Shown here: positions 37,053 to 49,235 of the stretch, in pieces | How the letters are laid out: every line of letters starts with the position of its first letter | How positions within the stretch are numbered: the first letter of the stretch is position 1 | NCBI GenBank assembly: GCA_022496185.1 | Contig: WTXG01000016.1 | Location: 372,001 to 436,000 of the forward strand | Length of the DNA: 64,000 nt | DNA from: Multifurca ochricompacta | Lineage: Eukaryota > Basidiomycota > Agaricomycetes > Russulales > Russulaceae | Direction of reading: 5' to 3' | Position numbers and translations under genes: made by a program | The notes under the pieces: generated by a model | The model's database searches: none | Told to the model about the DNA's origin: nothing | What the model saw: only the letters and a program-made list of their open reading frames with translations

Positions 37053-38806
37053 GATGGATGGCCCATCAGTCGTTCATCGATGCGCGCTCTCATGGAAACG
37101 GCAATTGTTTTTGTTTTGATGGCTCGCACAGTCCCTGGATGTCTTTTGTACTCAATTCTGTTCTGCTCTACTGTTTTTTTTGGTGAGCGTTGTGCGATTC
37201 GTCGTCGACTTCTTTGGGTGGTGTGGTCACTTTGATTGCTGTCAGTGCTCGGTGCATGTGCATCAGTTGTAAAAAATCTTTGCGCGGGCACTCATCCACA
37301 CGCACGCTTGCTCGCTTTTACAAACAAAACTCTCTTCACCTTTGCATGTCTTTTTTTTTGGCCTCTCTTATTGCGCCGTGTGCGTTGTTGTACGATCATC
37401 TAATAACCCTCTTTCTTCCACACTCCTCTCTCTACCGCCCTCGCATTTGCATCACGCAACCGTCGTTGCAGCTGCACTTTGTCCGCTTTTTATTAGAACG
37501 TTTAACCCCCCTCCCCCCCCACTTACTCCTATCTAACTAACTACCCTACCCCGCTGCATGCATGTCTCCGGACCCGCGCCATTCCTTGTACGCCAACGTA
37601 TTTTTTTTTTTTCTTCACACATGCTCCTTTTTCTTTTTGGTCGGCTCTCTCTCTTTCTCCTATCACAACAATCCGACTCCCTTGTTCGGAGAAATGTGCG
37701 CTGCGCTGCCACTTTTCAAAGAAAAAAATATCAAACTCATCCAAACCCAACACAACTCATTTTAAAAACTGCACTTTCCACTACTCTCTTTTAACTTTTT
37801 TTTTTTTTCGAGACCTTACCCTGCCTGCGTTTGTTACGCAACCCCAATCTCTTTTCTCTTTACTCAAGAGCAGCATTTTATTCAATACAAACCCCTCTCT
37901 CTCTTTTTATTATTATTAGAAACGAAATGACACACAAGATGGCCTCGTGGCTACTCCATCCATCCATCCATTCATTCTTTCATCCATTCATATATACCTC
38001 CCCCCCCCCTTTCTTCTTTCTTTCTTTCTTTCTCTCTTCTTTCTCTATTTTTTCTTTTTTGTACTTGTACTTCAAAGAAAAAAAAAAACGAGTTCATCTT
38101 CGTAATTGGTTTTTTTTTTTTTATTAGTTTTCTTCCCTTCTTGATTTTTTTTTTTCATGGAATGAATTGAGATGATTGATTTTTTTATTTCTTTCTTTCC
38201 CCCTTCTCTTTAAAATAATAAAATAACAACAATAACCCGCGCTCCTTTAAGAAGTCTTCTCGTCTCATATTTCCTTACATAATTCTCCACTCTTTTGGAT
38301 GTGATGATTATGTGATTATGTGGATCCCTTGAATAAGGTAGCGCTTATCTTATCTTTATCTTTTATCTCTCCTCGCCCACGCGGATCGTGGTTATATGAT
38401 CTTTCCCAAAAAAGAAAGATACCTGTCACCAACTCCACTACTACCAACGGCGGCGAAAAAAAAAGATAAGACCAAAACAAAAAAAAAAAACATTAAATCT
38501 TTTTTTTCTGGGGGAGTGATATGGGGGGTTTTTTTTTTTTTTGGGTTTGCTTCTTTTTATTTTTAGATTTACTTGTGTTGTTTTTTTTTTGTACAAACGA
38601 CGACGAGTGAGGCCTTGAGAGAGGAAAAACGAGAAAGCAAAGAAAAAAACAAACAAACAAACAAACAAACAAATAACAAACAGAAAGTGAGACACATTCG
38701 CATTCATTGGAAAAAAAAAAAATTCGTAATTTTAAAAAACAAACGAGAGAGGGAGAGAGGAGGGGGGGGGGGAGGGGGAAAGAAAAAGAACATAAAAAAA
38801 AAAAAA
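37053..38806. other. Intergenic region between convergent kinase and cyclin genes
   Basis: About 1.75 kb, dominated by T, A, CTTT and AAAC runs: CATC repeats near 37958, CTTT repeats near 38012, and (AAAC)n at 38649-38672. No gene recognised. Confidence 0.5.
38649..38672. repeat. (AAAC)n microsatellite
   Basis: Six tandem AAAC units in the AT-rich stretch downstream of the cyclin gene. Confidence 0.85.
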
Positions 38807-40191
38807 TCAATTTTGAGAATCCGTTTGAGTGGTGGTGGTAGTAGTAGTAGTAGTACGTTGCTGAAATCGTGCAAAGGCCATATTCTGCTCCACGCTCGGA
38901 GCTGGCGCACCCATCCCTCCTGACCCACCGACCGGTGGTGGTGGGGACCGGCAGCTGTCATGATCGCCGCTGCTGGGGAGGAAGTCCCCAAACTCGCGCT
39001 GCCACTATCAGACGCTACGCCTATACCAGTACCCTCTGGTGAAGAATCAATCATCATCTCTTCAGAAGAGTCACCACCACCACCACCACCACCACCACCA
39101 CCACTTCCACTTCCACTTCCACCACCACTGCTACTACCACCGCTTTCTCTTCCATCATTGCTATCGTCCGGTAAGATCCAAAACCTGCCTCCAGAATGCG
39201 CGACGAGGTTGACGTAGTAAAGTTGTAAGACCTCGCGAGTGCAGGTGAGACGCCAATCGATAGCGGCTAAAAATGCGCGCTCGAGACGGGCGAGTTCAGA
39301 TGGTGCTAGACCGCCGACGCGTGCGTAGTGCGGGTTAGTGCAAAAGGCGTCACAATGAGATTTAGAGGAAAGGGAGACGGCGGTGATGATGAAGCGGTGT
39401 ACGGTTAGGGAGGATATGGTGAATGTTGGCTCGCGAGCGCAGATCTGGTCAATGTAATGCAGAGTGAGGAGTAGGCAGGTCTTCTGTTATAGGCACGTGT
39501 GTGTGCATGAGATCCCCATCGTGTGATCATCCATTACGTGACGGAGGAAAAACCCAATATGTTAAAAAAAAGGGAAATACCAAAGAATAAAAAAAAAGAT
39601 ACGAATGTTATTATGGCAGGAGATGTGTATAGTCAGTTTCGAGCGGTGGAGGAGGAAAGGGGGGGGGAGGGGTATGAAGGGAGGGCGAGGATGAGACAAG
39701 GTAGGGCACACCCACCTCGAGATTGGTAAAGCGCACAATACGCCTAAGATAATCGAGGATGGAGATCTGCGGCACGGACGCAGAGTGAAAACGCGAGATG
39801 CTCTCCCTGAAATCACGGACCATCGGATCACACGATAACACACACGCAAACGCAATGCGTGCACGTTGGGTACGCCAAGAAATTCCAACCAAACAGAAAC
39901 AAAAAAAAAAAAGAAGGCGATAATCAGCCCTGCCATCTCAGCATAGGGATAGGGATAGGAGACACGCACGGAGAAAGCGGGATACGGTCATTGATGGATA
40001 TCAAGCGGTCGAGCATGAGCGCTGTTTTATTTTACATATATATATATATATATTTATTTATTTGAGTAACGGTGGGTTTGGTAAGTATCCTTGTGGAAGT
40101 CCACAGAGAACTTACCGATGAGCTGGCAAAGTGCATCGATGTCGGCGTCCTCGTAGGCGGGCGGTAGACCAACCCTGCGTGCGGATTCCAT
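38807..40191 (-). CDS. Pho80-like cyclin (partner of a Pho85-type CDK)
   Basis: Cyclin expected to bind a Pho85-type cyclin-dependent kinase in phosphate or carbon signalling. Exons on the minus strand: 40191..40116, 40021..39970, 39806..39716 and 39483..38807. The Pho80-type cyclin box is clear: DIDALCQLIG then MLDRLISINDRIPLSP, RFHSASVPQISILDYLRRIV, RFTNLEKTCLLLTLHYIDQI, FTISSLTVHRFIITAV, SKSHCDAFCTNPHYARVGGL, LERAFLAAIDWRL and YYVNLVAHS. The tail has a Gly/Ser run encoded by a CAC/TCC-rich repeat. Exons total 896 nt, one short of a codon multiple. The break fits a C run on the plus strand at 38986-38989: with one more base the tail ends AFARFQQRTTTT..TDSQN and stops at 38807 instead of running into a poly-Phe artefact. 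Confidence 0.82.
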
Positions 40192-40578
40192 GCACCCATC
40201 GCAGTGAGCCCGTTATCGAGGCCGCCGCTCAAAAGAGGGGGGTGGGCGGTTGTTTTGCTTGCAAATGTGACAAGAGCCAAGATTGATTGAAGAAAAAAAA
40301 AAAGGATCAATTTAATAAGTTCAATGGTCAATGGAGAAGTGGCAAGGGAGAGCAGCGAGCGAGGAATTAAAATTCGGAATCAAATCAAATTCAAATTACA
40401 TCGCTGACTCACCCTAAAGTTACGTAATATAATCGGACTCTTCCTTCTTAACTATACAGTTCTTTCTGTCGGCACTTGAACTTGAACTTTGTTGTTCTGT
40501 CGCAGTCGCAGTAAATCTCCACTCCAACAACAAACTGTTAACAGGCCCTGCTGCTTCGGCTTCAACACTCTTTTTTCA
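40192..40578. promoter_or_regulatory. Divergent promoter region (Pho80-like cyclin and RPL12)
   Basis: 387 bp between the two start codons, with a pyrimidine/A-run mix and a TTGAACTTGAACTTTG direct repeat close to the RPL12 start. Bidirectional use is inferred from spacing only. Confidence 0.5.
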
Positions 40579-41269
40579 ATGGCCCCAAAATTGGTGCGTG
40601 TGCCCAATCCTACTGTTCTGTACTTGTACTCAAATAATTGGGTTTGTTCCCAGGACCCCAACGAAGTTAAAATCATTTACCTTCGAGCGACCGGCGGTGA
40701 AGTTGGTGCTTCATCAGCGCTTGCACCTAAAATCGGTCCTCTTGGCCTCGTGCGTGTCGCCTCACAACTGCAGAGACAGAATATACCGTTACTCATCTGT
40801 TAAACCTTTAAACTTAGTCCCCCAAGAAGGTCGGAGAAGATATCGCGAAGGCAACCACCGCTTGGAAGGGTCTGCGCGTCACCGTGCAGCTCACTATTCA
40901 GAATCGTCAGGCCCAAGTTGCTGTCGTACCATCCGCATCCTCTCTTGTCATCCGGGCGCTCAAGGGTATGAACACCCGCTCTTTCTATTATCCACCCCAT
41001 CTGCGTCGGATCTGATTCCTTCCCGCGCAGAGCCCCCACGGGATCGCAAGAAGGAGAAAAATATTAAGCATTCAGGCAACATTGCGCTGGACGAGATTTA
41101 TGAGATTGCACGGACTATGAAGTTCAAGTCGCTTGCGAAGGACCTTGCCGGTGGTGCCAAGGAAATCTTAGGCACGGCACAGTCGGTTGGCTGCACCGTC
41201 GATGGCCGACCGCCACATGACATTATCGATGCCATCAATGCGGGGGAGATTGACGTACCGGATGAATAG
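40579..41269 (+). CDS. RPL12: 60S ribosomal protein L12 (uL11)
   Basis: Stalk-base protein of the large ribosomal subunit that binds 25S rRNA in the GTPase centre. Exons: 40579..40593, 40654..40749, 40818..40965 and 41031..41269. Total 498 nt, 165 aa, the usual length of eukaryotic L12. The spliced product begins [23 protein letters not shown] and contains [77 protein letters not shown] and [12 protein letters not shown], ending [11 protein letters not shown]. The tiny first exon (five codons) is common in ribosomal protein genes. Frame is clean. Confidence 0.97.
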
Positions 41270-41728
41270 TCGCGCGATTGGCGGCGGCGGTGGTATTACA
41301 GTCTGTGTTGTTGTTTTGTTATTTGTTTCCCCGCACTATCACGACGCGATTGGGACAACCCCACGATCGCACGTATGATAATCGCCAAATGGCACAGGCC
41401 CTGATTGTCAAGAGCAACTCGGATAAACAGTAGAGGGCTGAGGGCTTAAGGGGGTCACACCCTTCCTTTTTCCTCCGACAACGGGTATTGTAAACACCCC
41501 GAAACTCCACTCACACTCCACAATTACCTACCAAATGTACACATTTGGTAGTTTCATCCGGGCTTCCACTTCCACGTACTTCTCGATTTTCGCGACGAAC
41601 ACCGAAGGTCGCAATGACCTACAACGGTTCAATCATTTACCCAACTTGAGTTTAGAAGAGGGAGATTAAGGATAAAAAGGGCTCAAATGAATTGTTATTC
41701 TCTACTTTGAGCGGGCGACTTTCCCCTC
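41270..41728. promoter_or_regulatory. Intergenic region upstream of the FHS permease
   Basis: 460 bp between RPL12 and the permease. It holds a perfect 10-bp inverted repeat at 41528-41551 (CTACCAAATG, four-base spacer, CATTTGGTAG), about 180 bp before the start codon. A regulator site or hairpin is possible but unproven. Confidence 0.5.
41528..41551. repeat. Perfect 10-bp inverted repeat with 4-nt spacer
   Basis: Arms CTACCAAATG and CATTTGGTAG around TACA. Located in the permease promoter region. Confidence 0.85.
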
Positions 41729-43852
41729 ATGGCGTTTCCTTCCTCAGCAGCTGGTGGTGGACTATCAGGTCTGTCGTACCCTTCCTTCCCTTCCTTCCTA
41801 TTGAGGGGGACCCTGACCAACACAGGAAGCGAACTTTCTTTTTCGAGTTGGCTCTTTGCATTTTCACTCGTCACCACTTTATTCTTCACGTGTGAGTTCC
41901 GTGGTGCTTGAGACTTAAAAGGCTTTCATTTATTTTTTAACCAAGGGGGATTCGCGTATGGTGTGAGTTGTCCTTTTTTTACCCTCTCTCTCTACTTTAC
42001 AGTGCCTCTTTCTTCTCCAGCTCCTCGATGTCTTAAACGCCCATTTCCAACAAGTCTTTGGGATCAATAAATTGAAGAGCACGATGCTCCAGCTTGCGTA
42101 CTTTGTGCGCATTTTTTTCTTATTCCTCTCGTCCTATACTGACACCGAGACGGACCTTTAGGGAGCATACATCGTGTTCGCACCGATCGCCGGGGCATTC
42201 GTACGTTTCCGTTTTGCGTCTTTATGACTCGCGATCAATACCACGCTTACAGATGCGACGCTACGGATACAAAGTTGTAGCATTTTGATTTAGCCTCTGG
42301 TGTTGTTGCACTTTCTAACTGCCAGTTGTTACTTTCGTGTCTGCAGAAAGGTATCCATCTCGGCCTCACGCTGTATTCACTCGGTAATTAGACTTTTTAT
42401 TGTTTAATTCGCACCGCACGTTGCCACCCTTTCACAATCGCTTCATCCCAGGCGCCATATTTTTCTGGCCATCTGCCAAATTCAAAAAATACGGCGGCTT
42501 CGTCGGTTGCACTTTCGTCATCGGTTGTGGGCTCTCCTGCCTCGAGGTGGCGGCCAACTCGTACATCACCGTGCTCGGTACCCCTCGCTATGCCGCGATG
42601 CGGCTCAACATTAGCCAGGGATTCCAGGGCATCGCTTCCTTCGCCGGTCCGCTCATAGCATCGACTTACTTTTTCAAGGGTAAGAACGCGACCACGCTCG
42701 ACACCGTCCAATGGGTCTATCTCGCCGTGTCGGGACTCGGCGTCATGCTTAATGTGCTCTTCTTGTGAGTCGATCCCACCGCAACCACCGTTGACTTTGG
42801 AGGCTCTCGGAACGCTAACACAGCGATCGTGTGGGGATAGTTTCTGCAACCTGCCCGAGATCACGGAAGAGGCCCTCACCCGCGAGCTCACCGCCATGGA
42901 TGGCAAGGCAGCTGCGGACGTGGGACCTTTCTACAAGCAGTACCGCTGCATCCTTGGGTTTGTCGCGCAAACCTGCTACGTGTACGTGTCTATTTATCTT
43001 TCTCTGGAGTCGCTGACGCGTGTATGTATATACTAGAGGTGCACAAGTTGGCGTCGCCGCCTTTACGGTGAACTACCTCGTCGACCAGGGCGTGGGCGTC
43101 AGCCATTCACATGCGAGCCTCATGTTCGCTTTTTGTCAGCTCACCTTCACAGGCGGGCGCTTCTTTGGTGCGGCACTGTTGCGCTTCATCGACACCGCTT
43201 TCCTTTTGAGCACATACGGTGTTGCGTGCATGGCCTGTTGTCTTGGCGTCGCTCTCGGAACGGGAAACGGTGGCATCGCGAGTCTCTACTTGCTATTCTT
43301 CTTCGAGAGCATCTGCTATCCTGTGAGTTCATGCTGCTGTTGAGAAACCTTTTTTTTTTCATATACCACTAGCTCGTGTTGTGCTAACGAATCGTACGCC
43401 GCAGTGCATCTTCACACTCGGCACCAAGGGCTTAGGGCGGCACACGAAACGTGGGTCGGGTCTGATCGTTATGGTGCGTGCACGCACGTCATGCATCCTT
43501 AAGCTTTGAAAATGGATTCGTGCAGGGTGTGGGAGGTGGTGCATGGTTCCCGCCTGCCCAGGGTGCGCTGGCAGACAAGTCATTTACGCGGCATTCGTAC
43601 CTTGTACCTTTGGCGGGCTTCGCCGCAATGACCGTATATGCTGTGTGCGTTTCCCTCTCCTCATTCATCACGAGTCCGAGGCGCTGATGTGCAGCACGCA
43701 GCGGTCTCGTCATCAGTGAGGCTAGAAAGTCAGGGTTCCACATTCACAACCATGGGGCAATCCCGGAAAAGATGGGCGCAGTGGCGTGGACCGAGCAAAG
43801 CACTGACGTTTATGAAAAGGATAAGGAAGAAGCGTCGGTGGAGAATGCGTGA
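41729..43852 (+). CDS. FHS-family (fucose permease-like) sugar transporter
   Basis: Membrane transporter of the fucose:H+ symporter family within the MFS; fungal members carry glucose, galactose, or related sugars. Twelve exons: 41729..41891, 41946..41962, 42021..42104, 42162..42200, 42253..42276, 42347..42383, 42452..42764, 42841..42981, 43037..43322, 43405..43473, 43526..43644 and 43702..43852. Total 1443 nt, 480 aa, clean frame. Motifs: TWGFAYGLLDVLNAHFQ, LQLAYFGAYI, FFWPSAKFKKYGGFVGCTFV, GLSCLEVAANSYITVLG, AAMRLNISQGFQGIASFAGP, GRFFGAALLRFID and YPCIFTLGTKGLGRHTK, typical of the family, with about 12 hydrophobic segments. Two exons are very short (17 and 24 nt). The substrate cannot be decided from sequence. 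Neighbour to the promoter palindrome at 41528. Confidence 0.88.
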
Positions 43853-43869
43853 CGCCCCTCGCGTCCAAA

Positions 43870-44545
43870 GTGGAACTCACCTTAGCGTCCGCGTGTATAA
43901 TAGTTGTTGCATCCGACATCACCCAATGACACGATCCATGCACCGACAAGTATCATTGCGGTTATGCTGCCTGGAAAATAAAAGGACCAGTATATATGGT
44001 GTAGTGATCACACTACAGAGGCGCGTGAGCGAGTAAGTTTGAATAAGGAAAGGTGAGAAAGTTACTGGACGACTGAGACCAGAGTGCCAGTGGATGATAA
44101 CAAACATGGATCATGGACCTGGCTCTCTAGTTCAACCTTCTGACTCACATGGCCGTCTGTGCCTTGCAGCTACCACTGAATCGAAAAACATGATCACTGT
44201 CGTTGGTTGGGAGTCATATCTAGCTGTGGCAAAAAATTCAGACCAAAACTGCGTCAACCCTGGTCGCGACGCTCATCATCTCTGTGCCGTTCGTGTCAGC
44301 GACTGGAAGGAGACGGGCGTTCGTCAACGACTTCATGAAGGGCCTCGCTTCCACCGTCCGCATATAATACGTTAAAAGGATAGTCTCCACGTCGCTTTCC
44401 CGTCGGGGATGAAGTCATTTCATTCAGAACAGGATAGGACTACTGCATGTGGTTCAACCATATGATCAAGCGTCGACTCGGTCTTTGGAGTTTTTTTTTC
44501 TCGTCGTCGTAGGTGCCAGGTGAATGAATGACAAGAAATTATAGT
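43870..44545. repeat. Old duplicated sequence, copy 1
   Basis: Two blocks that recur nearby in diverged form. Block C (about 43905-44020) resembles 45252-45385; block A (about 44119-44545) resembles 48600-49235, both in the same orientation. Shared stretches include TCTGTGCCTxGCAGC, CATGATCACxGT, CGACGCTCATCATC-like sequence and GCATGTGGTTCAAC. Translation shows a shared fragment CLAATTxxxxMITV on the plus strand and GSITAM/GSIAAM on the minus strand, so a degraded coding element is possible. Family not recognised. Confidence 0.5.
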
Positions 44546-45234
44546 GTTCAGTGTTGTTCGTGTTGTTCTATCCGCTGCTCGGTGTGATCTGAATGGGGTC
44601 TTTTCGCTCGCTCGCCCTTTGCCGAACCTGCCGAACCTGGGACAAACAGAGATGACGATGATATATAACATAACATACACTCCTGGGCGAGTTTAAGCAA
44701 CAAATATTCTATTGATTTATGGTATCCACGATTTCCTTTATGTGTATTTTTTTGTGTCGTTTTTAAAAATGAGTGAGTGACTTCCTTCATCATACTCTTC
44801 CAATCCGTATGCGTGGTGCGGCTCATAGCAACCACAAACCTGTGCTTTAAAACTGTGCTTGTCGATAGTCCGTCCCCAAGCCTAAGATATATATATATAT
44901 ATCATAAGCTAGTAAGTGGACCGGACCAGTGATAGCGGTGTCATCGCCCCGGGGATTGAAGCTATAGCCACGAATCAATTACCCAACTGCCAGGGCAAGC
45001 CACGTCCCTCTACGTCTTGCCCCTTGCCCTTTTCAATGTTCCTCACACGAGCTGCCATCAAACCCGTACTGGGCATATCTTGGTATGAAATCAATCGATT
45101 GCGGTGTCATGGACTGAGCAAGGTGTTCGACGTTAAAAAAAAAAAAAAGACGGCTTGGTGGAGAAGGCGTGACCCCCCTCCCACCCCACCCCACGGAATA
45201 CATGCTTCCAAACTGAACTCAACTTAAAAAGCTG

Positions 45235-45400
45235 AATCGTCTGTGTCGATTACACAGTTGTTGCTTCCGATATCCAATGGCATGCACCGAACCGACAACT
45301 GCCATTGCAGCTATGCTGCCTGGCGAAAAAATAAAAAGGAGCAGTATATTAGTGTTCATACTACAGAGGTACGTGAGCCTGCTAAACGGTCCACGACCTA
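45235..45400. repeat. Old duplicated sequence, partial copy (block C/D)
   Basis: Diverged copy of 43905-44020, including GTTGTTGC(A/T)TCCGA, the GCATGCACCGA motif, TATGCTGCCTGG(C/A) and CAGTATAT followed by ACTACAGAGG. Confidence 0.5.
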
Positions 45401-45445
45401 AGGCATACAGTGGGGGAGAGCGAGCGAGCGAGCGAGTGAGTGAGT

Positions 45446-46177
45446 TCAAATGAGGTTGAATAGGAAGGCGAAGAAAGTATGGCGTACAGGGCGAATGAAT
45501 GGCATATTCAGGAACTGGCCAATAAATGGTAATTGGCGAAGGAAAGTGAGGATGACGGGGAAGAAGTCTCTGGGAAAGGGGGGAAGGGGAGAATCAGTCG
45601 ATGATGGCGATAATGGAACTTGTGGATGATGCATGTGTTCCGAGAGCAACACGCGACGTATGGGACACGTACCCAAACAGATTGAGAAAGCCAAACATCT
45701 CGACCAACACGCCGACAGTTGGCCATTTGAGGAAGACAAGGAGGATGCCACCGAGGAAACAGGCGGTCCCGCGTAGCTTGTTCTTGCGGGAGAAAAAGTA
45801 GAACGTCTTTTGAGGACCAATGATGAGGAAGAGACCCCCGAGGAAGAGGATCTGTGTGAGTTCAATAAAAATTTAAAAAAAAAAAGGTTGATCAAAGAGC
45901 GCTCGGGAGAGGGTGTGTGAGAGAGAGAGAAAGAGATAGGAAGAGGTTGGGGGCGGAGGGGAATGACGCACATTCCCGAGGGCAAGAAGGGCACCGTCAA
46001 AGAAGAGCATGACACCGAGGAGCATAAAGAACGTGCCGAAGGAGGTCAATCCAACCCCGATTTCTGCATAAGGACAGTTAAGGACGAGGACAAGAACAAG
46101 GGTGTGTGAGTTGCAGTTCCAGCTGGGTCAATTTCGAGAGATTGAGAAATCTTACTTTGCATGTCTGTTAACCACAT
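45446..46177 (-). CDS. GOT1: Golgi transport protein Got1
   Basis: Small tetra-spanning membrane protein of the early secretory pathway, acting in COPII vesicle traffic between ER and Golgi. Exons on the minus strand: 46177..46156, 46063..45972, 45851..45673 and 45569..45446. Total 417 nt, 138 aa, the length of yeast Got1. The start [17 protein letters not shown] and [11 protein letters not shown], then [18 protein letters not shown], the loop [15 protein letters not shown] and [19 protein letters not shown], match the family throughout. Hydrophobic segments alternate with short loops. Frame is clean and all introns have good GT-AG ends. Confidence 0.95.
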
Positions 46178-48099
46178 TTTGTTTTTTCTTTATGAGGAGA
46201 TAAGGGGCTGGTTGATGGTTAGTAGGACAGGAGGACGACAGTTATCAGGGATTTAGGTACAAGGTACGAGGGGAGCAAGCGAGCGAGGGCGAGGAAGAGT
46301 TTCGTATTCGTGTCGTGTCGCTTGTCACAATGCAGCAACGCCACAACGCTGACGTGATGATATATACATAACGTGTCGGTTGGCAATGGACTATCCCAGG
46401 CATTGTGCGACCTAAGGCCAATCTGACACTTGCAATCTCCAATGGCCCACTATGCCACCCGTATCCTGCTCATGGACGCACCTTTGAGGTATTGAGAGGT
46501 TTGGCCGCGTCTGTTACACACGCGGAGGCCAATATTTAATACTATCTTCGACTTCCGAACCATTAGAGTATATGGACTACTCATATCCAGCACATCAAAA
46601 CCTATTGACGTGCCGTGATACTATTCCCAACATTGTGGGGCTTTAAGATGTCACGCTTTAAAGGAGAAATAGGGATAACCAGTCGAGATATTTTATTGAT
46701 TCACCGACCACGATAAGAAGCGGGGCGCAGTAAGTATTCTTCCCTTCTGGTGCTGGCCCGACACGAGGACACTTGTTGAACTGTCGTGCGGATAGTCGAC
46801 TGCTGGTTTGCCTGAGCCGGACGGTTAGGACTGAGGGTCAGTGAGGTCGATTATTCTGATTATTGGACTTCGTTGCACGAGATTTTGGACCGATGTCTTT
46901 CTTTGAATTGAAGATCAAAGCTGATAGTGGGCAACTGAGCATGATGAGACGGTCGAAGTGAATCACCGGGCTCTCATTGACAAAGTCCTGGCACGTTATT
47001 GATATGAAGTACCTGTCTGGTATTAAATATAATAAAATGGAAAATCCTTTCGAATGTAAGCGGTGGCGCCGTCATAGGTGATTTATCTGAACTAATGAGA
47101 GGCCGGACACACTTGACGTCCGCCCCATGATGAAGCAAGTACTGCATGATCTTTTGAGATTGCAGAAACGCAGCCCCGCAAAGCGATTTCTGTCAGAGTC
47201 CCTTGGTCAAGTTCTGCATCAGTACTGTGGCAGGGCTGGGCGGAGAAATAAATGTTCAGACTCAGGCCTTGTGGGTCACATTCACGTCAAATGCAATCCC
47301 GCCTACAAATCTTCAAACTCTACTCGTCTAAGCGATCAGGTCCACAGGACTAGGTGAGAGTACTCCCTTGGAATCGTGGCCCCACGAGCGTCCTTTGCCA
47401 CCCAGGAAACTAGGAAAGTTGCAAATGCAAAGAACGAGGATGCAGATATTGAGCTGGTCGATGACAATCTTTCCGATGAAGAACACGAGAATCTGGTCTG
47501 TTTTTGCACGCGAACCCCCAGAGGGGAGGAGTGACCTCAATCGCGCTGTGACACATTAGACTCAAGGTTCAAGAGCGAGAAATACAAGGATCAAGGTGCT
47601 GCTGCGAAGAAGGACATGGTTTCATCTACGCTCTTTTGGCTCTCACCCTGGAGTACCTGGATGATATAGAGCCCAAGGGTAAGGGTGATCAACCTGTTCT
47701 TGTCTGGTGGAATATGTAGTAACAATGAGTTGTAGATCATATGCAACAGACATCGACTAGCGTTGGCGGCGTTCCAGTATACTCTGAATTGGAAAAAGGG
47801 TCGTTTGTGGAGGAGTGCCCGGAGAAACTAGCGAAGGTGTTTCGTGGCCGGATTACGGATTTCAATGGATCAGGAATTCAAAGACTCGAACGATTATAGT
47901 AAAGAATATTTTCAAGGCGGTAATTGAAGAGGCCGTGAAAGTAGGTTGCCTCAACTTCTGTTCGATTTGTCAATTGGCTCATCCTTCAAGTTCGTGACGA
48001 GTTTCGAACGCCTTCAAAACAAGAAAGAGAAGGCAAAAACTCCATAGCCGCCCAGGTTCGTATTAGGTGGGATAGGAGTAAGAGAAGCTGGAGTTGACC
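46178..48099. other. Relic-rich intergenic region
   Basis: No intact gene. Plus-strand open stretches around 47127-47357, 47368-47559 and 47815-47997 change frame often. Fragments at 47770-48080 may belong to the same decayed gene as the stretch that follows. GOT1 promoter is expected near 46180-46350. Confidence 0.35.
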
Positions 48100-48330
48100 T
48101 TTGTCGATTTGTGGACCCTGAAGGATGCTTGGACTTGGCTGAAGGTCCTCGGAGACCACCCGGTCTTCTGGCTTTTGATGAATCTCATGTTCTGGCGAAT
48201 ACCCCAGCAACGGACGGACTTTCTTTTCTGAATTGCGCGGCGCTTTGCATGAGCTCGTCAATCTTCTCACCTTCTCGCCCTTCCTTTCGATAGCGGGAAA
48301 TCTCTATTTGTTGTCCCCAGATATATAATC
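48100..48330 (+). pseudogene. Fragment of a decayed P-loop-like gene of an expanded agaricomycete family
   Basis: Plus-strand reading over two frames gives GLLAFDESHVLANTP, then FFSELRGALHELVNLLTFSP and FLSIAGNLYLLSPD. The order 'hydrophobic strand-DE-A/S-H', then a Ser-Phe-x-LR helix and FLS-T/A-A-G, resembles Walker-B-region sequence of large uncharacterised basidiomycete families. A frame change sits near 48225 and a stop (TAA) follows at about 48330. No start or Walker A was found nearby. Only a fragment, low certainty. Confidence 0.4.
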
Positions 48331-48589
48331 AGATCCATCCAGTCACATGGAAAGGTGGTAGAGGACAAATGTTCAAGTCACCTAGGCTGTCCATTGTGTG
48401 TCCATATCATCCTCATTATGAATGATAGCTGATCACTTGTGCCTCGGGCAGGTTTGGTACTCACTATGAAGATTGGTGCTGAAGGTGATCCTTGCAACGG
48501 AGAAGCTAATGGACGGCCATACTGCACTGGATAACACAACTATATGTAGAACTGGATCTTCGGCATGTGTTTCTGTGCACCTTTCTCTT

Positions 48590-49235
48590 GAGTTCAACCT
48601 TGCCAACACACATGGTCGTGAGGTAGCGCGTACCCATGTGGAGCGTCCCATGCGTCTGTGCCTCGCAGCAACCACGGGACTCGAAAGCATGATCACCGTT
48701 GCTGGATCGGAACTATGTCTAGCTGAAGCTGCCAGGAGAATTATGAATGGATCGGCAGCGAACCGGCTTGCTGCTTGGCAGAGCATTGGGACCTAAACTG
48801 TGTGGATTGTGGCCAGTGTGGTGAGCTGGTTGTGACGCTCATCATCATGCAGGCCTGTGATGTCGTTGTTTCAGACTTGGGTGTTCGTCGCTGATTTCAT
48901 GAAAGCCATACTTCCACCGTCTGCATATGATTCATTGAGAAACAGTCTTCTAACACTTTCCCGTTACGATGAGGACAAGCCATTTGAAAGCATGACTATT
49001 GCATGTGGTTCAACTATGTGATCAGGGCCGAAAACCCTGGCATGATCAGTGTTTGATTCCCTTGAAAGTTCATCATGCGAGGTGCCATGATTTTGTTTGT
49101 CAACAACCAATGTGGGTTGACATTGTCCTGCTTGTTTGCATGAAGAACAAAAAAGCTTTCTCATCATATAATGATGGTGATACTGATTCAGGTGAAGAAT
49201 GACAAAAAGTATCAGTGTCATGTCAGCAAGACATT
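48590..49235. repeat. Old duplicated sequence, copy 2 (block B)
   Basis: Diverged direct copy of 44119-44545, about 4.5 kb away, with indels. Shared blocks listed at copy 1. Confidence 0.5.
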
